Assembly (NCBI GenBank): GCA_947470895.1 | Contig: CANIVF010000021.1 | Coordinates: forward strand, 1 to 59,854 | From: Bacteroidota bacterium | Lineage (GTDB): Bacteria > Bacteroidota > Bacteroidia > Cytophagales > Cyclobacteriaceae | DNA: 59,854 nt | Direction of reading: 5' to 3' | Part shown: positions 27,201-36,465 of the stretch, piece after piece | Position numbering within the stretch: position 1 is the first letter of the stretch | Layout of the letters: the number at the start of each line of letters is the position of its first letter | Notes under the pieces: generated by a model | What the model was told of the DNA's origin: nothing | The model's input: only the letters and a program-made list of their open reading frames with translations | The model's database searches: none | Translations under genes and position numbers: made by a program

Positions 27201-28238
27201 TTATTCAACCTTAAAATGGTTCCAGCCTTGTGCTGTGATTGGCACAAGGGTTTGCTGCTTGGTGATCATTACATTTTGATTAGCATTCTCGTGCATGTGG
27301 CCGATAAAATGAATGTCAGGATGATTCTTTAGCTTTTCGTAGTCTGTAGGAGTGATCGTAAATAATAATTCATAGTCTTCGCCTCCATTGAGCACACACG
27401 TTATCGGATCGATCTTAAATTCAATAGCTGTTTCAAACGTGTCATGATCGATTGGCACTTTATCCTCAAAAATTTTCACACCCAACTTTGAGTTCTTGCT
27501 CAGGTGAAGTAACTCAGAAGCAAGGCCGTCTGAAATATCAATCATGGAAGTAGGCACACAATTTCGTTCAGCCAGGTCGTGCACAATATCCATGCGGGCT
27601 TCGGGCTTTAATTGGCGTCCAACCAAGTACTCATATTTTTCTAAATCAGGTTGCATTTCAGGATTGGTGAGAAATACCTGCTTCTCACGCTCCAATACCT
27701 GCAAGCCTACATAAGCAGCACCTAAATCTCCGGTAACACAAATGATATCGTTAGCTTTTGCTCCATTACGCTCCACCACTTTATCCTTAGCCACTCTGCC
27801 AATCGCTGTTATTGAAATGATCAATCCCGATACCGAAGAAGAAGTATCGCCACCCACCAGATCTACTTTATAACTATCGCAAGCTGCGCGAATGCCTTCG
27901 TATAGTGCATCAACAGCTTCTAATGAAAATCGATTACTGATTCCAAGACTAATCACAATCTGTTCGGGTTTTGCATTCATCGCAGCAATGTCCGATACAT
28001 TAACTGCTACTGCTTTGTAACCAAGATGTTGCAATGGCATATACGATAAATCGAAGTGGACACCTTCTAATAACATGTCGGTTGAAACTACGATTGACTC
28101 CTCGCCTGAACTGATTACCGCAGCATCGTCACCAATACCTTTCAACGAAGTTTCATTCTGTAATGAAAACTGCTGTTGAATACGATCAATCAATCCAAAC
28201 TCTCCAAGCCGGGATAATTCTGTTCTCTTTTCACTCAT
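27201..28238 (-). CDS. thiL: Thiamine-monophosphate kinase
   Basis: Phosphorylates thiamine phosphate to thiamine diphosphate, the last step of the cofactor pathway. The protein has the GEFGLIDRI start, the magnesium-binding GDDAAVI motif, STDMLLEGVHF, DLVGGDTSSS, SMIDISDGLASEL and NGGEDYELLF, all ThiL signatures. ATG at 28238 (SEKRTELS next) is preferred; an ATG at 28247 is nine bases upstream. It stands apart from other thiamine genes. No TPP riboswitch is visible upstream. Confidence 0.95.
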   Translation of the reverse strand: MSEKRTELSRLGEFGLIDRIQQQFSLQNETSLKGIGDDAAVISSGEESIVVSTDMLLEGVHFDLSYMPLQHLGYKAVAVNVSDIAAMNAKPEQIVISLGISNRFSLEAVDALYEGIRAACDSYKVDLVGGDTSSSVSGLIISITAIGRVAKDKVVERNGAKANDIICVTGDLGAAYVGLQVLEREKQVFLTNPEMQPDLEKYEYLVGRQLKPEARMDIVHDLAERNCVPTSMIDISDGLASELLHLSKNSKLGVKIFEDKVPIDHDTFETAIEFKIDPITCVLNGGEDYELLFTITPTDYEKLKNHPDIHFIGHMHENANQNVMITKQQTLVPITAQGWNHFKVE

Positions 28239-28291
28239 AAAAAACATTTATTGGAGCAATAATACAACTACCGATTCAGATAACGGACGCT

Positions 28292-28696
28292 TCACTTTTT
28301 CTTTTCCTGACATAATTCAATCAACACACCGTTGGTTGTTTTGGGATGAAGAAACACGATTTCTTTATTGTCGGCACCAGATTTTGGATTATCAGATAAC
28401 AACGCGAATCCGAGATCACTCAACGATTTCATTTCATCCTCAACGGGATCGGCATCAAAAGCCAGGTGATGAATACCTTCCCCTCTTTTTTCAATAAATT
28501 TTGCAATGGGCGAATCTGCACGGGTGGCTTCCAGCAATTCAATTTTTATTCCACCTACTTCAAAAAAAGAAGTTCGCACACCCTCCGATTCCACCTCTTC
28601 TACTTTGTAATGCGGTTTTCCAAGTATTTTGGCAAAAAGTGCATTAGACTCATCCAGGTTTTTTACGGCAATACCGATATGCTCCAATTTCTTCAT
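28292..28696 (-). CDS. mce: Methylmalonyl-CoA epimerase
   Basis: VOC-fold enzyme that interconverts (R)- and (S)-methylmalonyl-CoA in propionate metabolism. The protein has paired beta-alpha-beta-beta-beta modules with metal ligands in LEHIGIAV (His), GIHHLAF (His) and VLIELC (Glu). The bacterial Mce block ADSPIAKFIEKRGEGIHH is present. The ATG at 28696 (KKLEHIGIAV next) fits the family; 28705 is an alternative. Methylmalonyl-CoA mutase genes are not in the window. Confidence 0.92.
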   Translation of the reverse strand: MKKLEHIGIAVKNLDESNALFAKILGKPHYKVEEVESEGVRTSFFEVGGIKIELLEATRADSPIAKFIEKRGEGIHHLAFDADPVEDEMKSLSDLGFALLSDNPKSGADNKEIVFLHPKTTNGVLIELCQEKKK

Positions 28697-28720
28697 ACCT
28701 TTCAATTAACCAGCTTTTAT

Positions 28721-28728
28721 TAATTTTG
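28721..28728 (+). promoter_or_regulatory. -7 promoter box for the 28779-30258 gene set
   Basis: TAATTTTG matches TAnnTTTG and lies 50 nt before the ATG at 28779, in the gap divergent from mce. No clear -33 TTTG is seen. Confidence 0.4.
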
Positions 28729-28778
28729 AAGGGAAATTGAGAAACTTTTAACGCTTTACGAAAGTTTTAAAGAACGAA

Positions 28779-29201
28779 ATGGCAAAAATCAACCTAGAAA
28801 CAACCGCTGACGCTCACGTAGAGGCTGCCCGCTTCCAAGAAAAGATAATCGATTATCTGGGCTTGCGTGCCAGCGACCTGATGTTTGAATACTCACTGCT
28901 CGAAGGCAAAACTAAGCTTGACTTGATTACGATAAGCCCGAGACACAACCAATCATTCTTGTTTCACTCCGAAACCGGAGCAGATAAGATAGACGCTTTG
29001 AAGAAGATGTTGGAATATGTGCAGAACTATAAAGAGAAAGAAAACTCCTACACCATTCAGTGGGTAACTAAAAGTGACAGCGAATTGCATACTTCGTACT
29101 TTCGGGCCAGCAACATTCTGGATGCATTAGAAAAATTATATTATGGCCGCGACCGGAACACAATTACCGTGTTTAGTGTTGTATTAAATCCAATATCTTA
29201 G
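28779..29201 (+). CDS. Conserved hypothetical protein upstream of the A-type Fe-S carrier
   Basis: A 140-aa soluble protein with mixed alpha/beta character, no signal peptide and no membrane segment. A central KKMLEYVQNYKEKENSYTIQW and a C-terminal TSYFRASNILDALEKLYYGRD look conserved, but I cannot name a family. It is five bases upstream of the Fe-S carrier gene and almost certainly co-transcribed with it, which hints at a role near iron-sulfur assembly without proving one. Confidence 0.78.
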   Translation: MAKINLETTADAHVEAARFQEKIIDYLGLRASDLMFEYSLLEGKTKLDLITISPRHNQSFLFHSETGADKIDALKKMLEYVQNYKEKENSYTIQWVTKSDSELHTSYFRASNILDALEKLYYGRDRNTITVFSVVLNPIS

Positions 29202-29206
29202 AAATT

Positions 29207-29533
29207 ATGATTAGCGTAACCGATAAAGCAAAAGAGAGAATCATCAATTTGCGCATAGAAGAAGGCAAATCTGAAAACCATAACATTCGTGTGTCTGTGA
29301 AGGGCGGAGGTTGTTCTGGCTTAATGTACGATTTGGGTTTTGATGATCAGATTAATTCCGTAGATCAGGTATTTGAAGACAAGGGTGTAAAAATTCTGGT
29401 TGACAAAAAGAGCTTGTTGTATTTACTCGGCACTACGCTGGATTTTTCTGATGGTCTTAACGGAAAAGGTTTTCAATTCATTAACCCTAATGCATCGCGC
29501 ACCTGTGGCTGCGGTGAGAGTTTCTCCGTATAG
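29207..29533 (+). CDS. A-type iron-sulfur carrier (IscA/SufA/ErpA family)
   Basis: A 108-aa HesB-domain protein that receives and passes on Fe-S clusters. The three cluster-ligating cysteines are present: Cys36 in GGGCSGLMY and Cys100/Cys102 in RTCGCGESF near the C-terminus. Sequence cannot decide between IscA, SufA and ErpA roles. Its TAG stop shares a base with the GTG of the next gene (TAGTG), a coupling pattern also seen at queD-lpxB. Confidence 0.94.
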   Translation: MISVTDKAKERIINLRIEEGKSENHNIRVSVKGGGCSGLMYDLGFDDQINSVDQVFEDKGVKILVDKKSLLYLLGTTLDFSDGLNGKGFQFINPNASRTCGCGESFSV

Positions 29534-30258
29534 TGAAATCGGTACCGTATTGTGTGGCAATAGTTTTGATGGGAATTTCTTTCCAATCGAAAAGCCAAAA
29601 TACATATGTTCAAGAAGGGCAAGTCTGGTTTCGTTATTATAATCAGGCTCAACTCTCCGAAAAGTTAATTCTTTATACAGAAGTTGACGAACGAAGGAGA
29701 GTTGATCCGTGGAGTCAGGCACAGTTTTTCGCTCACATTCATCTGCACTATAGGGTGAAGCCATGGCTGGAGGTCGCTGCCGGCATGAATTTCAATTTGA
29801 ATAACATAATTACACCCAACCGATCGTTGGTGGTTCAGGAATGGCGTCCCTGGCAGGAAGCCTCTCTTTTTAAAAATCTGGGCAAAGAAGTACTATTTCA
29901 ATTCAGATACAGGCTTGACGAGCGATTCATCCACCGAAACGACAGGCAAGTCTTATTAGATGGTTATCATTTTAACTGGCGCCATAGGTTTAGGATTCAG
30001 ATTATTAAACCGATAGCTAAATTCAATAATGACCGAATTCTTACGCTAAAAATTTCTGACGAGGTGATGCTCAATTCTGGAGATGTGGCAAGAGTCTTCG
30101 ATCAGAATAGAGTTTTTGCTTCTCTTGAAATGAAATTAAACAATCACTGGTCAATTGAAAGTGGCTATCTGAATTTGATCCAGCAGGTTTCTGAGGTTGT
30201 ATTCAGTGAGCGCAATATTATTCGCACTACCTTATACCACCGCGTTAGCTTTAAGTAA
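29533..30258 (+). CDS. DUF2490-like outer-membrane protein
   Basis: A 241-aa exported beta-barrel protein. The signal peptide (CVAIVLMGISFQSKSQ) is followed by alternating strands and conserved-looking blocks such as VWFRYYNQAQLSEKLILYTEVDERR, QEASLFKNLG and FQFRYRLDERF, which fit the Bacteroidota DUF2490 family. The start is a GTG at 29533 that overlaps the preceding stop. No substrate is known. It is the last gene of a three-gene set and is convergent with ridA. Confidence 0.8.
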   Translation: MKSVPYCVAIVLMGISFQSKSQNTYVQEGQVWFRYYNQAQLSEKLILYTEVDERRRVDPWSQAQFFAHIHLHYRVKPWLEVAAGMNFNLNNIITPNRSLVVQEWRPWQEASLFKNLGKEVLFQFRYRLDERFIHRNDRQVLLDGYHFNWRHRFRIQIIKPIAKFNNDRILTLKISDEVMLNSGDVARVFDQNRVFASLEMKLNNHWSIESGYLNLIQQVSEVVFSERNIIRTTLYHRVSFK

Positions 30259-30262
30259 TTTA

Positions 30263-30685
30263 TTAAGAAACGAAAGCAATACACTTCAGCTCAATGGCAA
30301 TCGGTGTTGGCAATGCATTTACTTCCACCGTAGTTCTACAAGGCTGGGTTTCCTTGTCGGAAAAATAAGAGGCATAAATTTTATTGAAAATCGGAAAGTC
30401 ATCTTTCATATTAGTAAGATAAACGGTCACGTCAATCAAATCTTCCCAGCGCGCACCAGAAGCTTCCAAAACGTATTTCACATTTTGAAATACAGAATGA
30501 CATTGCTCTTCAATATTATAAGAGATTATGTTTCGGTTTTCATCTAACGTAACACCAGGGATTTCTTTCGACCCTTTTTTTCGAGGACCAACACCAGAGA
30601 GAAAAAGAAGATTACCTAATTTTCTAGCATGAGGATAAGGACCAACGGGTTCAGGTGCTTTTTCAGAAGAAACTATATTGCTCAT
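30263..30685 (-). CDS. RidA family protein (enamine/imine deaminase)
   Basis: RidA/YjgF proteins hydrolyse reactive 2-aminoacrylate and other enamines made by PLP enzymes. The 140-aa protein is typical in length and has PVGPYPHARKLGNLLFLSG near the start and TQPCRTTVEVNALP with the active-site Arg near the C-terminus. Here the segment before it (FNKIYASYF) is also family-like. It starts 9 nt after the stop of the DUF4198 gene and is probably co-transcribed. Confidence 0.9.
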   Translation of the reverse strand: MSNIVSSEKAPEPVGPYPHARKLGNLLFLSGVGPRKKGSKEIPGVTLDENRNIISYNIEEQCHSVFQNVKYVLEASGARWEDLIDVTVYLTNMKDDFPIFNKIYASYFSDKETQPCRTTVEVNALPTPIAIELKCIAFVS

Positions 30686-30694
30686 AATTATAGT

Positions 30695-31486
30695 CTAAAT
30701 ACCAAAAACTAAACTCGCCCACAAACTATGATAGTCAGCGCCATCTTTTCCTGATTTAATCATCCGCACGCTACTCACCATCCACTCACCACTAGCACTG
30801 ATAGGAAAGCGAATAGAACCATCTTTCCCAGTATATATGTTTTGAAGAAAAGTAGTGTCCTTGATTTTACTCCACACTTTCACCAGAGCATGAGGTGCGG
30901 GTTTACCTTCAAAGAAAATTGTGCATTGAAGATAGTCTCCTGTTTTTAACGTGTAAGGATTTTGATCCGGAACAATCTCATAACGCAACCCAATCATTTT
31001 TCTGAAGGTATCATCCCTCCTCTCACCCACCTGCACCAGCAATTTGGCATAGCGAGTATAAAATTCTTTAGACGGCTTACCCAATTGATTTAACTTCTTG
31101 CGCTCACTTAAAATATGATCAAGACCATCATCTTCCAAATAATCATTGAAGGCCGCTGGTTCCATTTCGAGATAAGCATCATTGCTTTTGAGGGTTATTA
31201 AATAGGTTCCTGCGTGACCGGGCTTGAGAAAAAGATTATTTCCTTTTGTTGATTTGACATCTTTCGATAGATCCTTCACTAAGCCACCTCCATACAACTC
31301 TATTTCTTCTGCTTTGTATCGATGGAGATCCCAGAATTCACCACTAAAATTTTCACCTACCATGAAATCAATTTTCATTTCCTCATTGATCTGATAACGA
31401 TATTTTTTTGGTTGCAACCAAAACTCGTGCGCATTTGTAAAAAGCGTTGTTAGCAAAACAATTGTTACTGTAATGAATTTTTTCAT
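30695..31486 (-). CDS. DUF4198 (NikM/CbiK-like) periplasmic protein
   Basis: A 263-aa exported protein. A signal peptide ends at about residue 19 (LFTNAHEFWLQP), so the mature chain would start near His20, as in DUF4198 proteins linked to metal uptake. A C-terminal beta domain carries FFEGKPAPHALVKVWSK and GKDGSIRFPI, the transthyretin-like part of the family. Nickel or cobalt handling is only a family association; no transporter gene is adjacent. Confidence 0.8.
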   Translation of the reverse strand: MKKFITVTIVLLTTLFTNAHEFWLQPKKYRYQINEEMKIDFMVGENFSGEFWDLHRYKAEEIELYGGGLVKDLSKDVKSTKGNNLFLKPGHAGTYLITLKSNDAYLEMEPAAFNDYLEDDGLDHILSERKKLNQLGKPSKEFYTRYAKLLVQVGERRDDTFRKMIGLRYEIVPDQNPYTLKTGDYLQCTIFFEGKPAPHALVKVWSKIKDTTFLQNIYTGKDGSIRFPISASGEWMVSSVRMIKSGKDGADYHSLWASLVFGI

Positions 31487-31540
31487 TCGATTAATCTTTG
31501 AAAGTAATATACACCCGGAAGGTTCACACTTTTCTGCAAC

Positions 31541-32845
31541 CTAGCTCTTACCATGGCTCATGATCTCTTCAATCTCTTCTGCTTCAATCGGAATATTTTG
31601 CATGAGGTCGAAATTCTTATTCTTTCCAATCACCACGTTGTTCTCCAGCCTTACTCCCATTTTTTCTTCCTTAACATAAATACCCGGTTCAATTGTCCAT
31701 ACCGAACCTACTTGAATCTTATTATGCATGTTGCCCACATCATGCACATCCAAACCCAACATATGCGAAGTGCCATGATAAAAATATCTTTTGAATGCAG
31801 GGTTGTCTTTATGTTGATTCTTGATATCCGTTTTATCAATCAGCTTTAACTTCAGTAACTCCGACTCCATCATTTTTTCAATCTCCTTTTGATAATCGAA
31901 ATACACAACACCAGGTCTTAATATTTTATTTGCCTCGCGTTGAATGCGATGAACAGCATGGTAAACATCTTTTTGCCGTTGCGTAAATTTACCACTCACT
32001 GGAATAGTACGGGTAAGATCAGAATTGTAGTTGGCATATTCAGCTGCTACATCCAATAACAATAAATCACCGGCATGACATTGTCGGCTGTTTTCTACAT
32101 AATGAAGAATCACATTATTTTCTCCAGACGCAATGATTGGACCATAGGCAAACCCTTTCGAGCCTAAACGAACAAACTCATGAATAAACTCCGCTTCAAT
32201 CTCATATTCCATCACACCAGGACGCAGATAATTTAACACTCTTCGAAAGCCACACTCGGTGATGTCACATGCTTTTTGAATCAGTTCCAATTCGCGCGGT
32301 TGTTTCACGCTGCGTAACTCACCCATAATGGGAGCTACTCTTCGGTATCGATATAGTGGATAAGTCTTCTGGCACCAATTGATAAATCGGGCATCGCGTG
32401 TTTGCACCACTTCTTCCGCACGATAATGCTCATTCGTGTTCAGATAAACATTCTCTACACCACCAATCGTCATCATGTGATGCAACAATTTTTCGAAATC
32501 CGACAGCCACATCACGGTTTCAACACCTGAAATTTCAAATGCTTCCCTTTTGGTGAGTTTGTGCCCCTCCCATTTTTCCATTAATTCATTGGGCTCCTTC
32601 AGGAATAAAACTTCGCGAAACTTCTTATCAGGGAAATCGGGACAAACCACCAAAATGCTTTCTTCCTGATGAATGCCGCTTAAATAATACAAATCGCTAT
32701 TCTGTTTAAAGCCCAGCGTGCCATCGGCATTGGTAGGCATGATATCGTTGGAATTGAAAACGGATACCGAACCGGGTTTCAATAATTTTGCTAATCGCTT
32801 ACGGTTGGTGGTGAACAGTTGCTGACCAATGGGTTCGTGTCTCAT
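31541..32845 (-). CDS. pepP: Aminopeptidase P family (Xaa-Pro aminopeptidase)
   Basis: Dinuclear metalloprotease that removes an N-terminal residue preceding proline. The 434-aa protein has the AMP N-terminal domain and a pita-bread catalytic domain with the ligands Asp (LLDVAAEY), Asp (NSDLTRTIP), His (GTSHMLGLDVHDVG), Glu (WTIEPGIY) and Glu (GVRLENNVV). All five metal ligands are in order. No signal peptide is present, so it is cytosolic. It is divergent from the fucosidase pseudogene. Confidence 0.93.
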   Translation of the reverse strand: MRHEPIGQQLFTTNRKRLAKLLKPGSVSVFNSNDIMPTNADGTLGFKQNSDLYYLSGIHQEESILVVCPDFPDKKFREVLFLKEPNELMEKWEGHKLTKREAFEISGVETVMWLSDFEKLLHHMMTIGGVENVYLNTNEHYRAEEVVQTRDARFINWCQKTYPLYRYRRVAPIMGELRSVKQPRELELIQKACDITECGFRRVLNYLRPGVMEYEIEAEFIHEFVRLGSKGFAYGPIIASGENNVILHYVENSRQCHAGDLLLLDVAAEYANYNSDLTRTIPVSGKFTQRQKDVYHAVHRIQREANKILRPGVVYFDYQKEIEKMMESELLKLKLIDKTDIKNQHKDNPAFKRYFYHGTSHMLGLDVHDVGNMHNKIQVGSVWTIEPGIYVKEEKMGVRLENNVVIGKNKNFDLMQNIPIEAEEIEEIMSHGKS

Positions 32846-32919
32846 AATAGAAATATCATAGTGCTTGAAAATCGATTTACGTCTGATAGCTTTTGGAAAG
32901 TTACAAAATCTCTGTTGAC

Positions 32920-33587
32920 ATGAAAAAGTTATCGATTTCTCTTATCATGATCCTGACCTTTGTAGGGTTTCTTACCGTATAAGAAACAAAGGTGCCGGGG
33001 AAAATTTCCAGTTGTTTAAAAAGGATCTTCCCGGCCCCAACACTAAACTCTTTGCTCCACGAACAAAAAGTGAGTGAACTATTTAAAGAAACTTGCGAAG
33101 CCATCAACAACAGCTGGGGTTTCAGCTTGCAGGACAACCGAAACAAAAGCAAAAAAAGATCTTATTCAATATCTTGTGCAAGCTTCAGGCTATGGCTCAA
33201 ATTTCCTATTTGAATGCTGGCCCTATGGCTAACGGAAAAATTCAATCCGAACATGTGGCCTTACTAAAATAATTAGGCGAGAGGAACAGAACTTACGGAG
33301 AAACAATTTTTGGCAGACGCGGAGGTCCACCAGGTGTCCGTGAATGGGGTTTAATGACTCAAAAAGGAATAAGCTATCTGTTCACATTCTAAATTGGCAT
33401 GATGAAACCCTCGCACTTACCCAAGCGTGGCAAGAAGATTTTGATCGCAAAACTCTATATCGACAAAACAACCATTACAGTTACAGAAAATGATTTCGGC
33501 TTGAGTATTAAAGCAACAAAAGACAAAATGAACGAGTTTGATACGGTGATTGAACTGGAAGTGAAAGAAATAACAATGAACAGTTGA
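32920..33587 (+). pseudogene. GH29 alpha-L-fucosidase pseudogene
   Basis: Fragments of a secreted GH29 fucosidase in several frames. A signal peptide start (MKKLSISLIMILTFVGFLTV, stop at 32980-32982) runs directly into C-terminal catalytic-domain pieces: FQLFKKDLPGPNT, ETCEAINNSWGFSLQDNR, KKDLIQYLVQASGYGSNFL, LNAGPMANGKIQ, GETIFGRRGG and LNWHDETL. Most of the N-terminal catalytic domain is missing and at least four frameshifts or stops interrupt the rest. The family is recognised from TCxxINNSWG and LLNxGPxxxGxI. The order of pieces is colinear with GH29, so this is one gene that suffered an internal deletion and then decayed. Confidence 0.83.
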
Positions 33588-33626
33588 CAATGCCTCAATT
33601 GTGAACTGTTCATGATCACTTTTCAA

Positions 33627-34133
33627 CTAATACGTTTCTCCCTGTGGATCATTTACATCATCGGTATCAACATAATTGATAATAATGAATGTGAAAAGTA
33701 AGCCTGAAAATAAACCTTCTAAGGCCACCATAAAAGCAGCTATGTATGGATTGAGATATCGGCCCATCGGTTCATTATCAATGATGCCTTGCATGAGTGC
33801 GGCATCCAGTGAAAAATAGGTAAACAGGAATAACGCAAAAACTCCAGAGGCAATAGCACCCGTAGCAACACCAGTTATCAGTGCCCTGAAATAATTCATG
33901 TGATCTTCATGGGTCTGTTTGAATTTCTTCAAGGCAAAATAAATGCCTCCCACCTGAATGATCACGTTCAGAAAACGTAATTCATAGTGATGTACAAGGC
34001 CTACCAGTTTCATCAGCAGGAAAAAGGCAATCAAGCCGCCTGCGATTTTCAAACCATAATTCTCTGGTATACGATTAGGATTATTGAATAGACTCATAAA
34101 TAAAAGGATTAGTGGATAAGCTAATTTTTGCAT
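33627..34133 (-). CDS. DUF4199 domain membrane protein
   Basis: A 168-aa inner-membrane protein with about four hydrophobic segments (around 5-16, 30-50, 85-108 and 130-152). The pattern FRALITGVATGAIASGVFALFLFTYF in the third segment resembles the Bacteroidota DUF4199 family. The C-terminus is acidic (DTDDVNDPQ). Function is unknown. It lies between the fucosidase pseudogene and a divergent SRPBCC gene. Confidence 0.78.
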   Translation of the reverse strand: MQKLAYPLILLFMSLFNNPNRIPENYGLKIAGGLIAFFLLMKLVGLVHHYELRFLNVIIQVGGIYFALKKFKQTHEDHMNYFRALITGVATGAIASGVFALFLFTYFSLDAALMQGIIDNEPMGRYLNPYIAAFMVALEGLFSGLLFTFIIINYVDTDDVNDPQGETY

Positions 34134-34225
34134 TAAAAAGGTGAATTACAATCTTTTAGTTTCGCTAAAAATTATATATCTTCATCGCCCTAATAAAAGT
34201 TCCCTAAATCAAAATCCACCTGAAT

Positions 34226-35224
34226 ATGATCAAAAAAATACTTCTGTCTCTGGGAGGATTAGTTGTTCTCCTTGTACTCATTGGCTTTGTTTTACCTGCT
34301 AAGCTGGAAATTTCGAAGAGTGTCTCCATCAGTGCTTCTGCTTCGAATGTTTTCGAAGAAATTAATAACCTGGAACGCTGGGAAAAATGGCAATACTGGA
34401 ACACCCTCGATCCAGACATGAAAATCACCTATGGAGAAAAGAAAGAAGGAACTGGCGCTATGTATTCATGGAGCGGCCCACAATTGGGTGAAGGCAAACT
34501 TTCTATTACGGAAAGTATTTCAAATAAATCTGTCGCTGTGGAAATGAATTTCTCCGGTAATCCAGCCAGCGCGTTTTACTCGCTTGAACCCGATGGAGAA
34601 AATACAAAATTGAATTTCAATTTTTCTAATGATGCAGGAATGAACCCCATCGGGCATTGGATTAATGTATTCATGAAAAGTGAAATTGAAAAATCATTTG
34701 ATTATGCTGGAGAAAAAATAAAAAGCATTGCGGAAGCAAAACCAAAATTCACGTACACACTTACCGAAGAAAATGTTCCTGCTATCAGCTATGTTGGAAT
34801 TATGCATACCATGAGTCCGAAAGACCCGGCCTCCATTAGTGAACAAACAGGAAAGATGTTCACTGAATTAGACAAAGACTTAAAAAAAATGAAAGTTGCT
34901 GTTATCGGATACCCGTTTTGTTTATATCCGAAATACACCGAAGAATCAATGGACTTTGTCTGTGCATTTCCCGTGGCTGCTGATGCAAAAGTACCATCAA
35001 AATATAAGGTAACTCAAACTGAGGGAGGTCTTACTGTGAAGGGTACTCACCATGGTAGTTACAATAACATGCAGGTCATCCATAGCGAAATTGCCAGCTA
35101 CATTAAATTCAAAAATATGACTGAGATCGGTGCACCTTGGGAAGTTTATATTACTGATCCCCTGATGGAAAATGATACAACAAAGTGGATTACGGAAGTG
35201 TATTATCCGGTGAAGAGAAATTAA
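34226..35224 (+). CDS. SRPBCC plus GyrI-like ligand-binding protein
   Basis: A 332-aa protein with an N-terminal membrane anchor (LLSLGGLVVLLVLIGFVL, about 6-23), an SRPBCC/polyketide-cyclase-type domain (about 30-175, VSISASASNVFEEINNLERWEKW) and a C-terminal GyrI-like/effector-binding domain (about 185-330, ISYVGIMHTMSPKD, GTHHGSYNNM). Both domains bind small hydrophobic or amphipathic ligands in other proteins. No DNA-binding domain is present, so it is not a MerR-type activator. The ligand is unknown. Confidence 0.8.
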   Translation: MIKKILLSLGGLVVLLVLIGFVLPAKLEISKSVSISASASNVFEEINNLERWEKWQYWNTLDPDMKITYGEKKEGTGAMYSWSGPQLGEGKLSITESISNKSVAVEMNFSGNPASAFYSLEPDGENTKLNFNFSNDAGMNPIGHWINVFMKSEIEKSFDYAGEKIKSIAEAKPKFTYTLTEENVPAISYVGIMHTMSPKDPASISEQTGKMFTELDKDLKKMKVAVIGYPFCLYPKYTEESMDFVCAFPVAADAKVPSKYKVTQTEGGLTVKGTHHGSYNNMQVIHSEIASYIKFKNMTEIGAPWEVYITDPLMENDTTKWITEVYYPVKRN

Positions 35225-35299
35225 GAAAAGCTACTGGCTGCAAGCTTCAAGCAAATGAAGATAATCGAGTTGCATAGTCGTTAATACTATTTAGTCAAA

Positions 35300-35602
35300 G
35301 TGACACATTCAGAATTCAAGACCTCATTAAATTATTCAACTCCTCCATCGGTGACAACACTGCTGAAGGCATTGTGGCATGATGCCCGCGGTGAATGGGA
35401 TAAAGCGCATGACCTTGCTCAGAATGTGAACACACCAGATGGTTCGTGGATACATGCCTATCTGCATCGAAAAGAAGGCGACCGATCGAATGCTCAATAC
35501 TGGTATAACCGTGCCAAGCGGAACATGCCTGACTATTCACTCGAGCAAGAATGGGAGGAGTTAGTACGTGAGTTACTTTTGAAACCAACTCCATACATCT
35601 AA
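35300..35602 (+). CDS. Small TPR-like hypothetical protein
   Basis: A 100-aa soluble protein whose middle looks like one or two helical hairpins: LLKALWHDARGEWDKAHDLAQ and SWIHAYLHRKEGDRSNAQYWYNRA, the helix-turn-helix spacing of TPR-type repeats. Similar short proteins are widespread in bacteria without a known role. The start is GTG at 35300, as no ATG lies upstream in frame. It overlaps the convergent SDR gene by four bases. Confidence 0.78.
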   Translation: MTHSEFKTSLNYSTPPSVTTLLKALWHDARGEWDKAHDLAQNVNTPDGSWIHAYLHRKEGDRSNAQYWYNRAKRNMPDYSLEQEWEELVRELLLKPTPYI

Positions 35603-36360
35603 ACATTTTTTTTCACTACCGTAGCACTTGCCTGCGCGGTTGGCAGCACTACTAAATCAGCAATAACTACATGTGCTGGCCTTGTTAGTGCAAATAAAAT
35701 AAGGTCAGCAATATCTTGACCTTGCAAAGCCTCCAAACCTTTATACACGTTTGATGCACGGCTTTCGTCACCTTTAAAGCGTACGAGTGAAAATTCAGTT
35801 TCAACAAGACCCGGATGAATGGCCGTAACTTTTATACTATGTGTATTTAAATCAATGCGCATACCTTTGGTGAGTGCATCTACGGCAAACTTACTGGCGC
35901 AATACACATTGCCATAGGCATACACCTCTTTGCCTGCTATTGAACCAATATTGATGATATGGCCGGCATTACGATTGGTCATAACGGGTAACACTTCTTT
36001 CGTTACATACAGGAGCCCTTTCACATTGATGTCGATCATCGCATCCCAATCTTCAAGACTTCCTGTTTGAATTGGATCAAGACCATGCGCATTGCCAGCA
36101 TTATTGATAAGTACATCAATCTCTTTCCATTCTGATGGCAAGGAAGCAATAGCCACAGCCACTTCCTTCTGATGGCGAACTTCAAAAGAAAGCGTGGTCA
36201 CTTCGGTAAGCTTCATTAATTCCAGCGCCAGTTTTTGCAACCGATCCTTTCTTCTTCCGCAAAGGATCAGCTTAAAATTATTGAGGGCAAGTAGGCGTGC
36301 CGTGGCTTCACCTATTCCTGAGGTTGCTCCTGTAATGAGTACGATACGTTTTTGTGACAT
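35599..36360 (-). CDS. Short-chain dehydrogenase/reductase (YdfG-like)
   Basis: A 253-aa classical SDR that probably reduces or oxidises a 3-hydroxy acid or similar with NADP(H). The cofactor motif TGATSGIGEA is at 10-19, Arg residues follow the second strand (GRRKDR), NNAG is present, and the catalytic Ser (NIGSIAG) and Tyr-x3-Lys (YCASK) are intact. It resembles YdfG/serine dehydrogenase in length and in the IHPGLVETEFSLVRF loop. The exact substrate is uncertain. Confidence 0.9.
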   Translation of the reverse strand: MSQKRIVLITGATSGIGEATARLLALNNFKLILCGRRKDRLQKLALELMKLTEVTTLSFEVRHQKEVAVAIASLPSEWKEIDVLINNAGNAHGLDPIQTGSLEDWDAMIDINVKGLLYVTKEVLPVMTNRNAGHIINIGSIAGKEVYAYGNVYCASKFAVDALTKGMRIDLNTHSIKVTAIHPGLVETEFSLVRFKGDESRASNVYKGLEALQGQDIADLILFALTRPAHVVIADLVVLPTAQASATVVKKNV

Positions 36361-36465
36361 GATCAGATTAGCTAAAGGGCGTACAAAGGTAAGGGCTTCA
36401 AGCTACTGGCAAATAATTTATTGTATTAACCTGACTAATTCCCACAGCCAAAAACAAGATATCTC

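Noticed and set aside
35231-36410. Short words CTACTGGC and GCTTCAAG shared by two intergenic regions (35231-35252 and 36395-36410)
   Set aside because: Only 8-9 nt each, in swapped order, with no symmetry or flanking pattern to support a repeat family.
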